Shown in pieces: positions 44,487 to 54,202 of a stretch of 57,245 bases of DNA. The notes under the pieces were generated by a model, which saw nothing but the letters and a program-made list of their open reading frames with translations, was not told the DNA's origin and did no database searches. Positions within the stretch are counted from its first letter, which is position 1. Every line of letters starts with the position of its first letter. The translations under genes and the position numbers were made by a program. Source of the DNA: an uncultured Actinomycetes bacterium (lineage in GTDB: Bacteria; Actinomycetota; Actinomycetes; Mycobacteriales; Mycobacteriaceae). The DNA lies in NCBI GenBank assembly GCA_903884065.1, contig CAISDL010000032.1, positions 1 to 57,245 on the forward strand. Direction: 5' to 3'.

Positions 44487-45509
44487 TCAGTGTAGGCGGC
44501 CCTGCTCGGCGCCGGCGATGGGCGGGATCCTGGTCGCGCGCACGTAGACGGTGTCGCCGTCCTTGAGGGCCAGGGCCTCGGCGTCCCCGCGGGTGATCTG
44601 GGCGATGAAGGATGCGCCGTTGGTGGCGCTCGTCATCTCCACCCGGACCTCGAAGCCCAGGTACACCACGCGCTCGATGGTGGCCCGAATGACCCCCGTG
44701 CTCTCCGCCGTGCCGTCGCCGGCGGCGAACGCCATCTCCGGTGTGCGGCCCACCCGAATGTCGTGCGGCCGTACCAGGATTCCGTTCAGCGTGGACACCG
44801 TTCCCAGGAACGACATCACGAACGGATTGGCCGGGCTGTCGTAGACCTCGGTGGGCGTGCCGATCTGTTCGACGCGGCCCTTGTTGAGGACAGCGATCCT
44901 GTCGGCCACATCCAACGCCTCGGACTGGTCGTGGGTCACCAGCACCGTGGTGACGTGGACCTCGTCGTGCAGTCGCCGCAGCCAGGCCCGCAGATCCTCG
45001 CGCACCTTGGCGTCCAGCGCGCCGAACGGCTCGTCGAGCAGCAGGACGTGCGGATCCACAGCCAGCGCCCGGGCCAGCGCCATGCGCTGACGCTGGCCGC
45101 CGGAGAGTTGGTTGGGGTAGCGGGTCTGGAATCCGGCGAGTCCGACCACCTCCAGCAGATTGTCGACCTTCGCGTCGATGTCCGGCTTGCGCAGTTTGCG
45201 GATCTTCAGACCGAAGGCCACGTTGTCGCGCACCGTGAGGTGTTTGAACGCCGCGTAGTGCTGGAACACGAAGCCGATACCCCGGCGCTGCGGCGGCACC
45301 TTGGTCACGTCCTGACCATTGATGACGACGGTTCCGGAGTCGGGCTGGTCCAGCCCCGCGATGGCGCGCAGCAGGGTCGACTTGCCCGATCCGCTGGGGC
45401 CGAGCAGGGCGGTCAGCGACCCGGCCGGCACCACGAAGTCGACGTTGTCGAGTGCATTGAACGTGCCGTAGCGCTTGTTGGCCCCGCTGACGACGATCGC
45501 GTTGGTCAT
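44487..45509 (-). CDS. cysA1: sulfate/thiosulfate ABC transporter ATPase CysA
   Basis: A 340-residue ABC ATPase: Walker [10 protein letters not shown] (about residue 38), Q-loop, signature [12 protein letters not shown], Walker [13 protein letters not shown] and a C-terminal TOBE-type regulatory domain. It powers sulfate import by the CysT-CysW pore. It is the last of the transporter genes, 3 nt after cysW. Confidence 0.96.
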   Translation of the reverse strand: MTNAIVVSGANKRYGTFNALDNVDFVVPAGSLTALLGPSGSGKSTLLRAIAGLDQPDSGTVVINGQDVTKVPPQRRGIGFVFQHYAAFKHLTVRDNVAFGLKIRKLRKPDIDAKVDNLLEVVGLAGFQTRYPNQLSGGQRQRMALARALAVDPHVLLLDEPFGALDAKVREDLRAWLRRLHDEVHVTTVLVTHDQSEALDVADRIAVLNKGRVEQIGTPTEVYDSPANPFVMSFLGTVSTLNGILVRPHDIRVGRTPEMAFAAGDGTAESTGVIRATIERVVYLGFEVRVEMTSATNGASFIAQITRGDAEALALKDGDTVYVRATRIPPIAGAEQGRLH

Positions 45510-45512
45510 GCC

Positions 45513-46328
45513 CTACTCCTCACGCACCCGGCCGCGCCGGGACTCCAGCACACCCTGCGCCACGATCACCAGCACCGCGACCATCATCAGCAGCGTCGAG
45601 ATGGCGTAGGCGCCGTATTCCGCCCCCCGGTTGTAACGATCGGAGACCAGCAGGGTCAGCGTCTGCGACGTCCCGGGCAGATTCGACGACACCATCAGCA
45701 CCGCACCGTACTCGCCGAGGGTGCGCGCCACGGTGAGGACGATGCCGTAGGTCAGCCCCCACCGGATCGACGGCAGCGTGATCCGCCAGAAGGTCTGCCA
45801 CCAGGTGGCGCCCAGGGTCGCGGCGGCCTCCTCCTGTTCGGTGCCCAACTCGTGCAGCACCGGCTCGACCTCGCGAATGACGAACGGCACCGTCACGAAG
45901 ATGCTCGCCAGCACGATGCCGGGCAGGCCGAAGATGATCTTGAAACCGAAGTCGTTCTCGACGAATCCAAGGATTCCCGCGCTGCCCCACAGCAGGATCA
46001 GCGCCACGCCCACAACCACCGGCGAGACCGCGAACGGCAGATCGATGATGGCCTGCAGAACGCCCTTGCCGCGAAACCGCTTGCGAGCCAGCAGCAATGC
46101 CGTCGGCACACCGAAGACGACGTTGAGCGGCACCACGATGGCGACCACCAGAAGCGACAGTTGCAGCGCCGAGATCGCGGCCGGTGTGCTGATCGAGGCG
46201 AAGAAGGCGCCGACGCCGGGCAGGAACGTGCGCCACAGGATCAGCCCGACCGGGACGATCACCAGAACAAGCACGTAAGCCAGCGCCAGATATCGGGTCA
46301 GGAACCGCGCCAGCGGGGACAGAGTCAC
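45513..46328 (-). CDS. cysW: sulfate ABC transporter permease CysW
   Basis: A 271-residue permease with about six spans and the EAA loop EQEEAAATLGATWWQTFWRI at about residues 160-180. It partners CysT. Overlaps the cysT stop by 4 nt. The end (ESRRGRVREE) is cytoplasmic and charged. Confidence 0.95.
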   Translation of the reverse strand: MTLSPLARFLTRYLALAYVLVLVIVPVGLILWRTFLPGVGAFFASISTPAAISALQLSLLVVAIVVPLNVVFGVPTALLLARKRFRGKGVLQAIIDLPFAVSPVVVGVALILLWGSAGILGFVENDFGFKIIFGLPGIVLASIFVTVPFVIREVEPVLHELGTEQEEAAATLGATWWQTFWRITLPSIRWGLTYGIVLTVARTLGEYGAVLMVSSNLPGTSQTLTLLVSDRYNRGAEYGAYAISTLLMMVAVLVIVAQGVLESRRGRVREE

Positions 46329-47194
46329 GCTGCCAGCCCCTCACGCTTGGCGGCTCGCGACCCCACCACCCGCAGGACGAACAGCACCACGAACGAGACG
46401 ACCAGCAGCACAATCGAAATCGCTGCCGCGCCCGTTCGGTCGTCGTTCTCGATGAGCGTCCGGATCCACTGCGACGACACTTCGGTCTCACCCGGGATCG
46501 CACCGCCGATGAGCACTACCGAACCGAACTCGCCGATGGCTCGGGAGAACGCCAGACCGGCCCCGGTGAGCAGGGCGGGCAGCAGTGCGGGCAGGATCAC
46601 CCGGACGAAGATCACCGGGTTGGTCGCGCCCAGCGATGCGGCGGCCTCCTCCGTCTCCCGGTCGAGTTCGAGCAGAACCGGTTGCACGGTGCGCACGACG
46701 AACGGCAGTGTGACGAAGAGCAGCGCGACTCCGATGCCCCACTTGGTGTGCTGCAGGTGAAGTTTCACCGGACTGCCGGGCCCGTAGAGAGCCAGCATCA
46801 CCAGGCTGGCCACGATGGTCGGCAGCGCGAACGGCAGGTCGATCACCGCGTCGATCAACCGCTTGCCGGCGAAGCGATCACGGGTGAGCACCCAGGCCAC
46901 CAGGAGCCCGAAGAACGCGTTGACGATCGTCACTCCGACCGCCACCGTGAGGGTCACCCGGAACGACTCCAGCGCCGCACTGGAGGTGATCGCCGAGGCA
47001 AACGCCGACCAGCCGCCCTTCCCCGACTGCCACACGATGGCCGCCAACGGCAGCAGGACGATCACGCTGAGCCAGATCGACGCCGCACCCACCAGTGCCG
47101 GCGTCGACCCGGCCCGCCTGTCCGCGACATCCGCCCGGCCCGAGCCGTTGAACGACGCGGGCCCGGACATGTCGGCCTCGGCGGCTGCCGTCAT
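46325..47194 (-). CDS. cysT: sulfate ABC transporter permease CysT
   Basis: A 289-residue permease: a soluble N-terminal leader of about 30 residues, about six spans, and the EAA loop ETEEAAASLGATNPVIFVRV at about 188-207. It forms the pore with CysW. Start ATG overlaps the subI stop by 4 nt. Confidence 0.95.
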   Translation of the reverse strand: MTAAAEADMSGPASFNGSGRADVADRRAGSTPALVGAASIWLSVIVLLPLAAIVWQSGKGGWSAFASAITSSAALESFRVTLTVAVGVTIVNAFFGLLVAWVLTRDRFAGKRLIDAVIDLPFALPTIVASLVMLALYGPGSPVKLHLQHTKWGIGVALLFVTLPFVVRTVQPVLLELDRETEEAAASLGATNPVIFVRVILPALLPALLTGAGLAFSRAIGEFGSVVLIGGAIPGETEVSSQWIRTLIENDDRTGAAAISIVLLVVSFVVLFVLRVVGSRAAKREGLAA

Positions 47195-48243
47195 CCGGTC
47201 GCCTTCTTGTAGATGGTCGTGATCGACCCATTGTCCTTATCGAACAACGCGGTATCCACCGACTTCCACCCGCCTAGGTCGGCGATGGTCCAGAGCTTCT
47301 GCGGAGCCGGGAATTCCTTGGCGAATTCGGCCGCCACAGCGGGGTCGACGGTCCGGAACCCGGCTTGGGCCCAGATCTTCTGCCCCTGCGGGGTGTACAG
47401 GAAGTTCTTCAGGGCGGTGGCCTTGTCGACGTGCGCGCCCGTGTTGACGACGGCGACTGGATTCTCGATCTTGAAGGTCTGCGGAGGATTGATGTGCTCG
47501 ACCGCAACCTCCCCTTTTTCGGCGCCCTGCCGCTCGATGTTGATGGCTTCGTTCTCGTAGCTGATCAGCACGTCGCCGGAGCCCTGCAGGAAGACGTCGG
47601 TGGCTTCACGCCCGGATCCGGGGCGGGTCCTGACGTGGTCGGTGACCAGTGCGGTGACGAAGTCCAGCCCGGCCTGCTGGTTCTGTCCGCCGTTGCTCTT
47701 CGCCGCGTAGGGCGCCAGCAGGTTCCACTTGGCCGAGCCTGAGCTCAGTGGGCTCGGGGTGACCACCTCGACACCCGGGGCCAACAGGTCGTCCCAGTCC
47801 TTGATGTTCTTGGGGTTGCCCTTGCGGACGACCAGGGTGACGACCGAGCCGAACGGAACGCCCTTGGTGACGTCGGTGTTCCACTCGGGCGAGACCTTGC
47901 CCGCCTTGACCAGCCGGGTGACGTCGGGCTCCACCGAGAAGTTCACGATGTCAGCGGGTTTGCCGTCCACCACCGCCCGGGACTGGTCGCCGGAGGCGCC
48001 ATAGGACGTGGTGACCGCCACACCCTTGCCCTCCGGGGTCGCGGCGAACGCCGGGATGATCGTGCTCCAGCCCGGCTCGGGAACCGCGTAGGCCACCAGC
48101 GTCAGCGTCGTCTCGGCGTCGCTGTCGCCACCACCGACGACGTCGCTGGCACCCCCGCCGCACGCGGCAAGCACGGTGGCGGTGGCGGCGATCGCCGCGG
48201 CGGCGCGCCAGCGGCGCGGGAATAAGGTGAACGTCGGGGACAT
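47191..48243 (-). CDS. subI: sulfate-binding lipoprotein SubI
   Basis: A 350-residue binding protein: signal peptide ending in lipobox TVLAACGGG (lipidated Cys near residue 28), then a sulfate-binding fold (TLTLVAYAVPEPGWSTIIPAF, SYGASGDQSRAVVDG, the latter typical of the anion site). It brings sulfate or thiosulfate to CysTWA. ATG 48241-48243 has AGAAAGG upstream; the 13 extra codons of the open frame cover that site, so I exclude them. It is preceded by a short Cys-rich leader ORF. Confidence 0.95.
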   Translation of the reverse strand: MSPTFTLFPRRWRAAAAIAATATVLAACGGGASDVVGGGDSDAETTLTLVAYAVPEPGWSTIIPAFAATPEGKGVAVTTSYGASGDQSRAVVDGKPADIVNFSVEPDVTRLVKAGKVSPEWNTDVTKGVPFGSVVTLVVRKGNPKNIKDWDDLLAPGVEVVTPSPLSSGSAKWNLLAPYAAKSNGGQNQQAGLDFVTALVTDHVRTRPGSGREATDVFLQGSGDVLISYENEAINIERQGAEKGEVAVEHINPPQTFKIENPVAVVNTGAHVDKATALKNFLYTPQGQKIWAQAGFRTVDPAVAAEFAKEFPAPQKLWTIADLGGWKSVDTALFDKDNGSITTIYKKATG

Positions 48244-48353
48244 TGGTGAGGCCTTTCTCGTTGCTGGTGTCCGGGGGCACACCCGTCACGCAGACGAGGG
48301 GTTCAGCGGCGAGAAGCCATGACCACCAACAGCTCTGGACGGGCAGAAGTCTG

Positions 48354-48428
48354 TCAGCGACAACACGCGTGGTCGACGACGGCAGCGCACCCCGGCAGGG
48401 CGCAGCGGAAACCGGTCATCGAAAGCAC
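48354..48428 (-). CDS. Cys-rich leader peptide of the subI-cysTWA operon
   Basis: A 24-codon ORF from GTG 48426-48428 (MLSMTGFRCALPGCAAVVDH ACCR) with four Cys codons, two adjacent just before the final Arg and stop. It ends 110 nt before subI. TAGGCT (48436-48441, TANNNT form) lies 7 nt before the GTG, fitting a leaderless transcript; an inner ATG at 48419 is an alternative start. As with the sirA leader, ribosome stalling at the Cys codons would sense low cysteine. Function inferred from the M. smegmatis precedent. Confidence 0.72.
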   Translation of the reverse strand: MLSMTGFRCALPGCAAVVDHACCR

Positions 48429-48435
48429 GAGCCGA

Positions 48436-48441
48436 AGCCTA
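48436..48441 (-). promoter_or_regulatory. -10 element for the subI leader transcript
   Basis: TAGGCT on the minus strand, 7 nt before the leader GTG. It fits the mycobacterial -10 consensus TANNNT and implies transcription starts at the start codon. No -35 is obvious. Confidence 0.55.
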
Positions 48442-48469
48442 ACAGAGCGGCGGGCGGCCGCCGCCGCTG

Positions 48470-48556
48470 TCAGCGGTTGATCAGCCAGACCAGCACAACC
48501 AGAACCAACAAGGCGACGAGCGCAAGCGTCACCCGGGACTGCGGCATGCCGTTCAC
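48470..48556 (-). CDS. 28-residue single-span membrane peptide
   Basis: GTG 48554-48556 overlaps the stop of the upstream small gene (GTGA) and encodes MNGMPQSRVTLALVALLVLVV... ending LINR: one membrane helix with a short basic end. It is too short for most annotation pipelines. Coupling and a clean hydrophobic helix support it; function unknown. Confidence 0.5.
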   Translation of the reverse strand: MNGMPQSRVTLALVALLVLVVLVWLINR

Positions 48557-48747
48557 CGGCCGTTCCCGCTGCCACCGCGCAGCCCGCGGACGACACCGAT
48601 TCCGCGGCCCAGGATCGCGTCCAGTGTCACGGCGGTGCCGTAGCCGAGGAGGAGAACAACCGGCATCACGATGAGGGTCTGCAACACGAAGCCCCGACCG
48701 GACAGCCATAGTTCGAAGCCGTCCCACCAGCTGAGCAACCCGGACAC
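48553..48747 (-). CDS. small conserved membrane protein (Rv2401A-like)
   Basis: A 64-residue protein with a central membrane helix (VLQTLIVMPVVLLLGYGTAV) between an aromatic start (MSGLLSWWDGFELW) and a Gly/Arg-rich end. Its position between the sulfate operon and the trehalase gene matches the remembered Rv2401A. The role is unknown. It is translationally coupled to the 28-residue peptide downstream. Confidence 0.7.
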   Translation of the reverse strand: MSGLLSWWDGFELWLSGRGFVLQTLIVMPVVLLLGYGTAVTLDAILGRGIGVVRGLRGGSGNGR

Positions 48748-48833
48748 TCCATCACCCTATGCCCCGACGCGATTACCGGCGGTTTCTGGTCCGTTCGGTG
48801 GACGGCGGCCGCCTCACCAGCAATGATGGCGAG

Positions 48834-50840
48834 ATGGTTTTGCAGGTCAAACCCGGCGAGGGAAGTCGGGACCGGAACGGCAGCGCCACGCCGCTGAGCG
48901 TCACCGCGCCGCCGCCCGACTCCCACGTCGGGCCCAGGCGCAGCCCGTTCCCCCCGATCGCCGACTACGCGTTCCTCTCCGACTGCGAGAACACCTGCCT
49001 GATCTCGGCGGCCGGCTCGGTGGAGTGGATGTGCGTGCCGCGCCCGGATTCCCCGAGCGTGTTCGGCGCGGTGCTGGACCGCGGCGCCGGGCACTTCCGG
49101 CTCGGCCCCTACGGGGTGACCGTGCCGGCAGCGCGACGCTACCTACCCGGCAGCCTGATCATGGAGACCACCTGGCAGACGCCGACCGGCTGGGTGATCG
49201 TCCGGGATGCCCTGGTGATGGGTCCCTGGCACGACCTGGACGCGCGGTCGAGGACCCACCGCCGCACCCCGATGGATTGGGACGCCGAACACATTCTGCT
49301 CCGCACGGTGCGCTGCGTGAGCGGCACCGTCGAACTCGTCATGAACTGCGAGCCGTCGTTCGACTACGGGCGCATCAACGCAGTCTGGGAATACTCCGCG
49401 AACGCGTACGGCGAGGCGATCGCCCGGGCGCGCAGCGACGCCGACGCGCACCCGACGCTGCGGCTGACGACCAACCTCCGGATCGGCCTCGAGGGCCGCG
49501 AGGCCCGTGCCCGAACCCGTCTCAAGGAGGGCGACAACGCCTTCGTCGCGCTGTCGTGGTCCAAGCATCCGGCACCCCAGACGTTTGAGGAAGCCACCGA
49601 CAAGATGTGGCAGACCTCCGAGGCGTGGCGGCAGTGGATCAATATCGGCCATTTCCCCGACCATCCGTGGCGGGCCTACCTTCAGCGCAGCGCCCTCACG
49701 CTCAAAGGGCTGACCTATTCCCCCACCGGTGCTCTGCTGGCGGCCAGCACGACGTCGCTGCCGGAAACGCCGCAGGGCGAACGCAACTGGGACTACCGCT
49801 ACGCGTGGGTGCGCGACTCGACGTTCGCGCTGTGGGGTCTGTACACCCTGGGCCTGGACCGTGAGGCCGATGACTTCTTCTCGTTCATCGCCGACGTGTC
49901 CGGAGCCAACAACGGTGAGCGGCATCCGCTGCAGGTGATGTACGCCGTGGGCGGGGAGCGCGAACTGGTCGAGGGTGAACTCGACCACCTTTCCGGCTAC
50001 GACGGCGCGCGACCGGTCCGCATCGGCAACGGCGCCTACAACCAGCGTCAGCACGACATCTGGGGCACCATGCTCGATTCGGTGTACCTGCATTGCAAGT
50101 CGCGGGAGAACATCTCCGACGCGCTGTGGCCGGTGCTCAAGGAGCAGGTCGATGAGGCCATCAAGCACTGGCGCGAACCTGACCGCGGCATCTGGGAGGT
50201 GCGCGGCGAACCGCAGCACTTCACCTCGTCCAAGGTCATGTGCTGGGTGGCCCTGGACCGCGGCGCGAAACTCGCCGAGTTGCAGGGGTCCAAGAGTTAC
50301 GCCGAGCAGTGGCGCGTCATCGCCGACGAGATCAAGGCCGACATCCTGGCCAACGGTGTGGACTCCCGCGGGGTCTTCACCCAGCGCTACGACGACAACG
50401 CATTGGACGCCTCGCTGCTGCTGGTTCCGCTGCTGCGGTTCCTACCGCCCGACGACCCGCGGGTGCGGGCCACCGTGCTGGCGATCGCCGACGAACTCAC
50501 CGAGAACGGACTGGTCCTGCGCTACCGGGTGGACGAGACCGACGACGGCCTGTCCGGCGAGGAGGGTTCGTTCACGATCTGCTCGTTCTGGCTGGTGTCG
50601 GCGCTGGTCGAGATCGGCGAGCTCAGCCGGGCCCGGCACCTGTGCGAGCGACTGCTGTCGTTCGCCAGCCCACTGCACCTCTACGCCGAGGAGATCGAGC
50701 CCAGCACCGGCCGGCATCTGGGGAACTTCCCGCAGGCGTTCACCCACCTGGCGCTGATCAACGCGGTGGTGCATGTGATCCGGGCCGAGGAACAGGGCGA
50801 CGGTTCCGGGGTGTTCCAGCCGGCGAACGCGCCCGGTTAG
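48834..50840 (+). CDS. GH15-family trehalase
   Basis: A 668-residue glycoside hydrolase family 15 enzyme: N-terminal beta domain (FPPIADYAFLSDCENTCLIS), then an alpha/alpha barrel with the NWDYRYAWVRDSTFALWG catalytic-region motif, GNGAYNQRQHDIWG and the C-terminal GEEGSFTICSFWLVSAL with the probable general base Glu. The M. smegmatis orthologue is a phosphate- and Mg-dependent trehalase cutting trehalose to glucose. I use ATG 48834 (MVLQVKPGEG), giving the length known for that enzyme; an ATG at 48759 would add 25 residues reaching into the upstream promoter. Confidence 0.92.
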   Translation: MVLQVKPGEGSRDRNGSATPLSVTAPPPDSHVGPRRSPFPPIADYAFLSDCENTCLISAAGSVEWMCVPRPDSPSVFGAVLDRGAGHFRLGPYGVTVPAARRYLPGSLIMETTWQTPTGWVIVRDALVMGPWHDLDARSRTHRRTPMDWDAEHILLRTVRCVSGTVELVMNCEPSFDYGRINAVWEYSANAYGEAIARARSDADAHPTLRLTTNLRIGLEGREARARTRLKEGDNAFVALSWSKHPAPQTFEEATDKMWQTSEAWRQWINIGHFPDHPWRAYLQRSALTLKGLTYSPTGALLAASTTSLPETPQGERNWDYRYAWVRDSTFALWGLYTLGLDREADDFFSFIADVSGANNGERHPLQVMYAVGGERELVEGELDHLSGYDGARPVRIGNGAYNQRQHDIWGTMLDSVYLHCKSRENISDALWPVLKEQVDEAIKHWREPDRGIWEVRGEPQHFTSSKVMCWVALDRGAKLAELQGSKSYAEQWRVIADEIKADILANGVDSRGVFTQRYDDNALDASLLLVPLLRFLPPDDPRVRATVLAIADELTENGLVLRYRVDETDDGLSGEEGSFTICSFWLVSALVEIGELSRARHLCERLLSFASPLHLYAEEIEPSTGRHLGNFPQAFTHLALINAVVHVIRAEEQGDGSGVFQPANAPG

Positions 50841-50841
50841 C

Positions 50842-51552
50842 TCACCGGCCGCGGCTGACGTTCTCGAGCATCAGCCGGACCAGATCGGTGGCCCTGCCGG
50901 TGGCGACGCGCCGGGCGGCCTGCACATCGGTGATGGCGACGTCCACGTCGACGATGCAGTCCGCGGCGAGCCCGACGGCATGTTCGGTGGGGAACGCCGA
51001 TTGCTGATCGGCCTCACCGGTCAGGATCGTCGCCGAGAGGATCCCGTCGGTCTGCCGCACGTCGGTCACCGTCCACTGCAGATCGGCGTTCTCGGTGATG
51101 TGGACGCTGACCCGGGTGTCGGCACAGGAGCGCCACTGAGAGACGAAACTGGAGAACATCCGGGCGGCCTCGATGTCGGAGGCGAATCGGACGACGCCGG
51201 CGTGGACACTGGAGACGGTCATGCCCTGCCCGTAGCGCGCGAAGTCCTGTAACCCCACACCGCGGACGTCGCCCTTTTCGTAGACGACCCGCATCAACGG
51301 CGATACCGCCCCCAGGCAGTCGAGCGGTGAAACGTCCTTGCTCTCCCGAATTCCGTTGGGCAGCAGCGTGATATCACCGACGGCAGGCGGCGCTGCGGGA
51401 TCGAGCGGATTACCGACCGCGTCTGCGACCTGCTCGGGGGTGGGCAGAACCTGCTGCATGCCGACGCCCTGCTGGCGCACCGGAGCGCCGACGATGGTCG
51501 CCGAACATGACACCAGCACAACAGAACTGAATACTGCGCCGAGACCCGGCAC
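50842..51552 (-). CDS. lppR: lipoprotein LppR, PknH-sensor-like domain
   Basis: A 236-residue lipoprotein: short signal with lipobox VVLVSC (Cys at about 16), then a mature domain with paired Cys (DVSPLDCLGAV, QWRSCADTRV, AADCIVDVDVA) resembling the extracellular sensor domain of PknH and LppH. It may bind a small ligand in the envelope. GTG start at 51550-51552. It converges on the trehalase gene with a 1-nt gap. Confidence 0.88.
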   Translation of the reverse strand: MPGLGAVFSSVVLVSCSATIVGAPVRQQGVGMQQVLPTPEQVADAVGNPLDPAAPPAVGDITLLPNGIRESKDVSPLDCLGAVSPLMRVVYEKGDVRGVGLQDFARYGQGMTVSSVHAGVVRFASDIEAARMFSSFVSQWRSCADTRVSVHITENADLQWTVTDVRQTDGILSATILTGEADQQSAFPTEHAVGLAADCIVDVDVAITDVQAARRVATGRATDLVRLMLENVSRGR

Positions 51553-51594
51553 GCACCGCCCCCGGACGACCCGCCAGTCGTGAGTAATTGACCC

Positions 51595-53508
51595 CTACTT
51601 CCGCGTTTTGTCGGCTGATTTGTCGCCGGCGGAATCGGTCGACAGCGCCGCGACGAAAGCCTCCTGCGGGACGTCGACCCGCCCGATGGTCTTCATCCGC
51701 TTCTTGCCTTCCTTCTGCTTCTCCAGCAGCTTGCGCTTACGCGTGATGTCGCCGCCGTAGCACTTGGCGAGCACATCCTTGCGGATGGCCCGGATATTCT
51801 CGCGCGCAATGATTTTCGAGCCGATCGCCGCTTGGATCGGGACCTCGAACTGCTGGCGCGGGATGAGCTCCTTGAGCTTGGTGGTCATCTTGTTGCCATA
51901 GGCCTGGGCCGAGTCCTTGTGCACGATCGCGCTGAAGGCGTCGACGGCCTCGCCCTGCAACAGGATGTCTACCTTGACCAGCGCGGCCTCCTGCTCGCCG
52001 GCTTCCTCGTAGTCCAGGCTGGCGTAGCCGCGGGTGCGCGACTTCAGGGAGTCGAAGAAGTCGAAGATGATCTCGCCGAGCGGCATGGTGTAGCGCAGTT
52101 CGACCCGCTCCGGCGACAGGTAGTCCATACCGCCGAGTTCACCGCGGCGGGACTGGCACAGTTCCATGATGGTGCCGATGAACTCACTCGGAGAAATCAG
52201 CGTGCACTTGACCACCGGCTCATAGATCTCGCGCATCTTGCCCTCGGGCCAGTCCGAGGGGTTGGTGACGATCTTCTCGACCCCGTCCTCCCCGATCACC
52301 CGGTAGACGACGTTGGGCGAGGTGGAGATCAGGTCGAGGTCGAACTCGCGCTCGAGTCGCTCGCGGGTGATCTCCATGTGCAGCAATCCCAGGAAGCCGC
52401 AACGGAATCCGAAGCCCAGTGCCACCGAGGTCTCGGGTTCATAGGTGAGCGCCGCGTCGTTGAGTTGAAGCTTGTCCAGGGCTTCGCGCAGATTGGGGTA
52501 GTCCGAGCCGTCGACCGGGTAGAGGCCCGAGTAGACCATCGGCTTGGGTTCGCGGTAGCCGGTCAGTGCTTCGGTGGCGCCGTGGCGGGCGCTGGTGACG
52601 GTGTCGCCGACCTTGGACTGGCGCACGTCCTTCACGCCGGTGATCAGATAGCCCACCTCGCCGACGCCGAGACCCACGGTGGGTTTGGGCTCCGGCGAGA
52701 CGATGCCGACTTCCAGCAGTTCGTGGGTGGCGCCGGTGGACATCATCTTGATCTTCTCGCGCGGGGTGATCTTGCCGTCGACCACCCGGACGTAGGTGAC
52801 CACACCGCGGTAGATGTCGTAGACCGAGTCGAAGATCATCGCCCGGGCGGGGGCGTCGGCGTCGCCGGTCGGGGCGGGCACCTGCCGCACCACTTCGTCG
52901 AGCAGTGCGGTGACGCCCTCGCCGGTCTTGCCCGAAACGCGCAGCACGTCGTCGGGTTCGCAGCCGATGATGTGCGCCAGTTCCGCGGCGTAGCGCTCCG
53001 GATCGGCGGCGGGCAGATCGATCTTGTTGAGCACCGGAACGATCGTCAGGTCGCGGTCCAGCGCCAGGTACAAGTTGGCCAGGGTCTGCGCCTCGATGCC
53101 CTGGGCGGCGTCGACCAGCAGCACCGCACCCTCGCAGGCCTCCAGCGCGCGGGACACCTCGTAGGTGAAGTCGACGTGGCCGGGGGTGTCGATGAGATGC
53201 AGGACGTAGTCCCCGGCCGAGAGACCTTCGGCGTCGGCTTTGACCGTCCAGGGCAGCCGCACGTTCTGGGCCTTGATCGTGATGCCGCGCTCACGCTCGA
53301 TGTCCATCCGGTCGAGGTACTGGGCCCGCATGTCGCGATCCGCGACCACACCGGTCAACTGCAGCATCCGGTCGGCCAGCGTCGACTTGCCGTGATCGAT
53401 GTGAGCAATGATGCAGAAGTTTCGAATCTGCGCCGGCGCAGTGAACGTCTGATCGGCAAAACTGCTGATGGGAATCTCCTGGTGAGCGCGCGGGTTCCGG
53501 CGCGACAA
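51595..53508 (-). CDS. lepA: elongation factor 4 (LepA)
   Basis: A translational GTPase with G1 [14 protein letters not shown], effector [13 protein letters not shown]3 DTPGHVDF, G4 NKIDLP, and the LepA-specific C-terminus ([23 protein letters not shown]). It back-translocates or rescues stalled ribosomes. The start is unclear: TTG 53506-53508 is the nearest standard start, giving 637 residues, but the LepA core begins at [10 protein letters not shown], and there AGGAG (53476-53480) sits 6 nt before an ATC codon (53467-53469). Initiation at that AUC, giving 624 codons or so, is possible. The far-upstream ATG at 53652 overlaps the divergent gene and is unlikely. Confidence 0.95.
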   Translation of the reverse strand: MSRRNPRAHQEIPISSFADQTFTAPAQIRNFCIIAHIDHGKSTLADRMLQLTGVVADRDMRAQYLDRMDIERERGITIKAQNVRLPWTVKADAEGLSAGDYVLHLIDTPGHVDFTYEVSRALEACEGAVLLVDAAQGIEAQTLANLYLALDRDLTIVPVLNKIDLPAADPERYAAELAHIIGCEPDDVLRVSGKTGEGVTALLDEVVRQVPAPTGDADAPARAMIFDSVYDIYRGVVTYVRVVDGKITPREKIKMMSTGATHELLEVGIVSPEPKPTVGLGVGEVGYLITGVKDVRQSKVGDTVTSARHGATEALTGYREPKPMVYSGLYPVDGSDYPNLREALDKLQLNDAALTYEPETSVALGFGFRCGFLGLLHMEITRERLEREFDLDLISTSPNVVYRVIGEDGVEKIVTNPSDWPEGKMREIYEPVVKCTLISPSEFIGTIMELCQSRRGELGGMDYLSPERVELRYTMPLGEIIFDFFDSLKSRTRGYASLDYEEAGEQEAALVKVDILLQGEAVDAFSAIVHKDSAQAYGNKMTTKLKELIPRQQFEVPIQAAIGSKIIARENIRAIRKDVLAKCYGGDITRKRKLLEKQKEGKKRMKTIGRVDVPQEAFVAALSTDSAGDKSADKTRK

Positions 53509-53581
53509 GCGTATCGACCCCGCCCCGGCGGGACACAATCGCGCCGAACACGCCCCATGATCCTCGCCTATGCTGTCGAGA

Positions 53582-54202
53582 ATGGCGTCGCAGTGGAGGA
53601 CGTTCCAGCGTTTCGCGGAGCATCTCGTGTTCAACGAGGCACCGAAGTTCATCCGTCAGTTGCAGCACCCCGGTGAGGTGCAGCACGCGGTTCAGCGGAC
53701 CATTCAGCACGGCCTCCAGCAGGGCCTGCGACTGGGCATCGAAGCTCTCGTGGCCACCGCCATGCCCCCGCCTCCGCCGGTGGCGATCACGGCCGGCCGG
53801 CCGGTCACCCGCGACAGCACCCCGACGTCCGACCGGGCGCGCAAGGTGGTCTACGCCCCCGACCTCGACGGACGAGCCGATCCCGGGGAGATCGTCTGGA
53901 CCTGGGTGGTCTACGAGGACGATCCGACCCGGGGCAAGGACCGCCCGGTACTGGTGGTGGGCCGAGACCGGCAGACGCTGCTGGCCCTGATGCTGTCCAG
54001 TCAGACCCACCACACCCACGACCCGAGCTGGGTGCACATCGGCGCGGGCAGCTGGGACCACGAGGGCCGGCCCAGCTGGGTTCGGCTGGACCGGGTGCTC
54101 GACGTTCCCGAGGAGAGCATCCGCCGCGAGGGCGCCATCGTCGACCGGGTCACCTTCGAGGTCGTCGCCACCCGGTTGCGCACCGAATACCGCTGGAGCT
54201 AA
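53582..54202 (+). CDS. PemK/MazF-like protein with N-terminal extension
   Basis: A 206-residue protein. Residues about 1-75 are a helical N-terminal part ([20 protein letters not shown]); from about 85 there is a PemK/MazF-like beta barrel ([61 protein letters not shown]). MazF toxins cut RNA, but this one is twice the usual length and has no antitoxin gene beside it, so it may be a housekeeping relative. Resembles the remembered Rv2405. I use ATG 53582; ATG 53570 is four codons earlier. Confidence 0.85.
   Translation: MASQWRTFQRFAEHLVFNEAPKFIRQLQHPGEVQHAVQRTIQHGLQQGLRLGIEALVATAMPPPPPVAITAGRPVTRDSTPTSDRARKVVYAPDLDGRADPGEIVWTWVVYEDDPTRGKDRPVLVVGRDRQTLLALMLSSQTHHTHDPSWVHIGAGSWDHEGRPSWVRLDRVLDVPEESIRREGAIVDRVTFEVVATRLRTEYRWS

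Noticed and set aside
44763..46760. 665-codon plus-strand ORF over cysA-cysW-cysT
   Set aside because: Runs antisense across three adjacent real genes, so it cannot be a single protein; a high-GC artefact.
51832..53676. 614-codon plus-strand ORF over lepA
   Set aside because: Antisense to lepA, Val/Gly/Ala/Arg-rich, no ribosome site or motif.
53582..54202. A full MazEF toxin-antitoxin system
   Set aside because: No antitoxin gene lies next to it: upstream is divergent lepA and downstream a convergent CBS gene. Only the PemK/MazF-like fold is supported.
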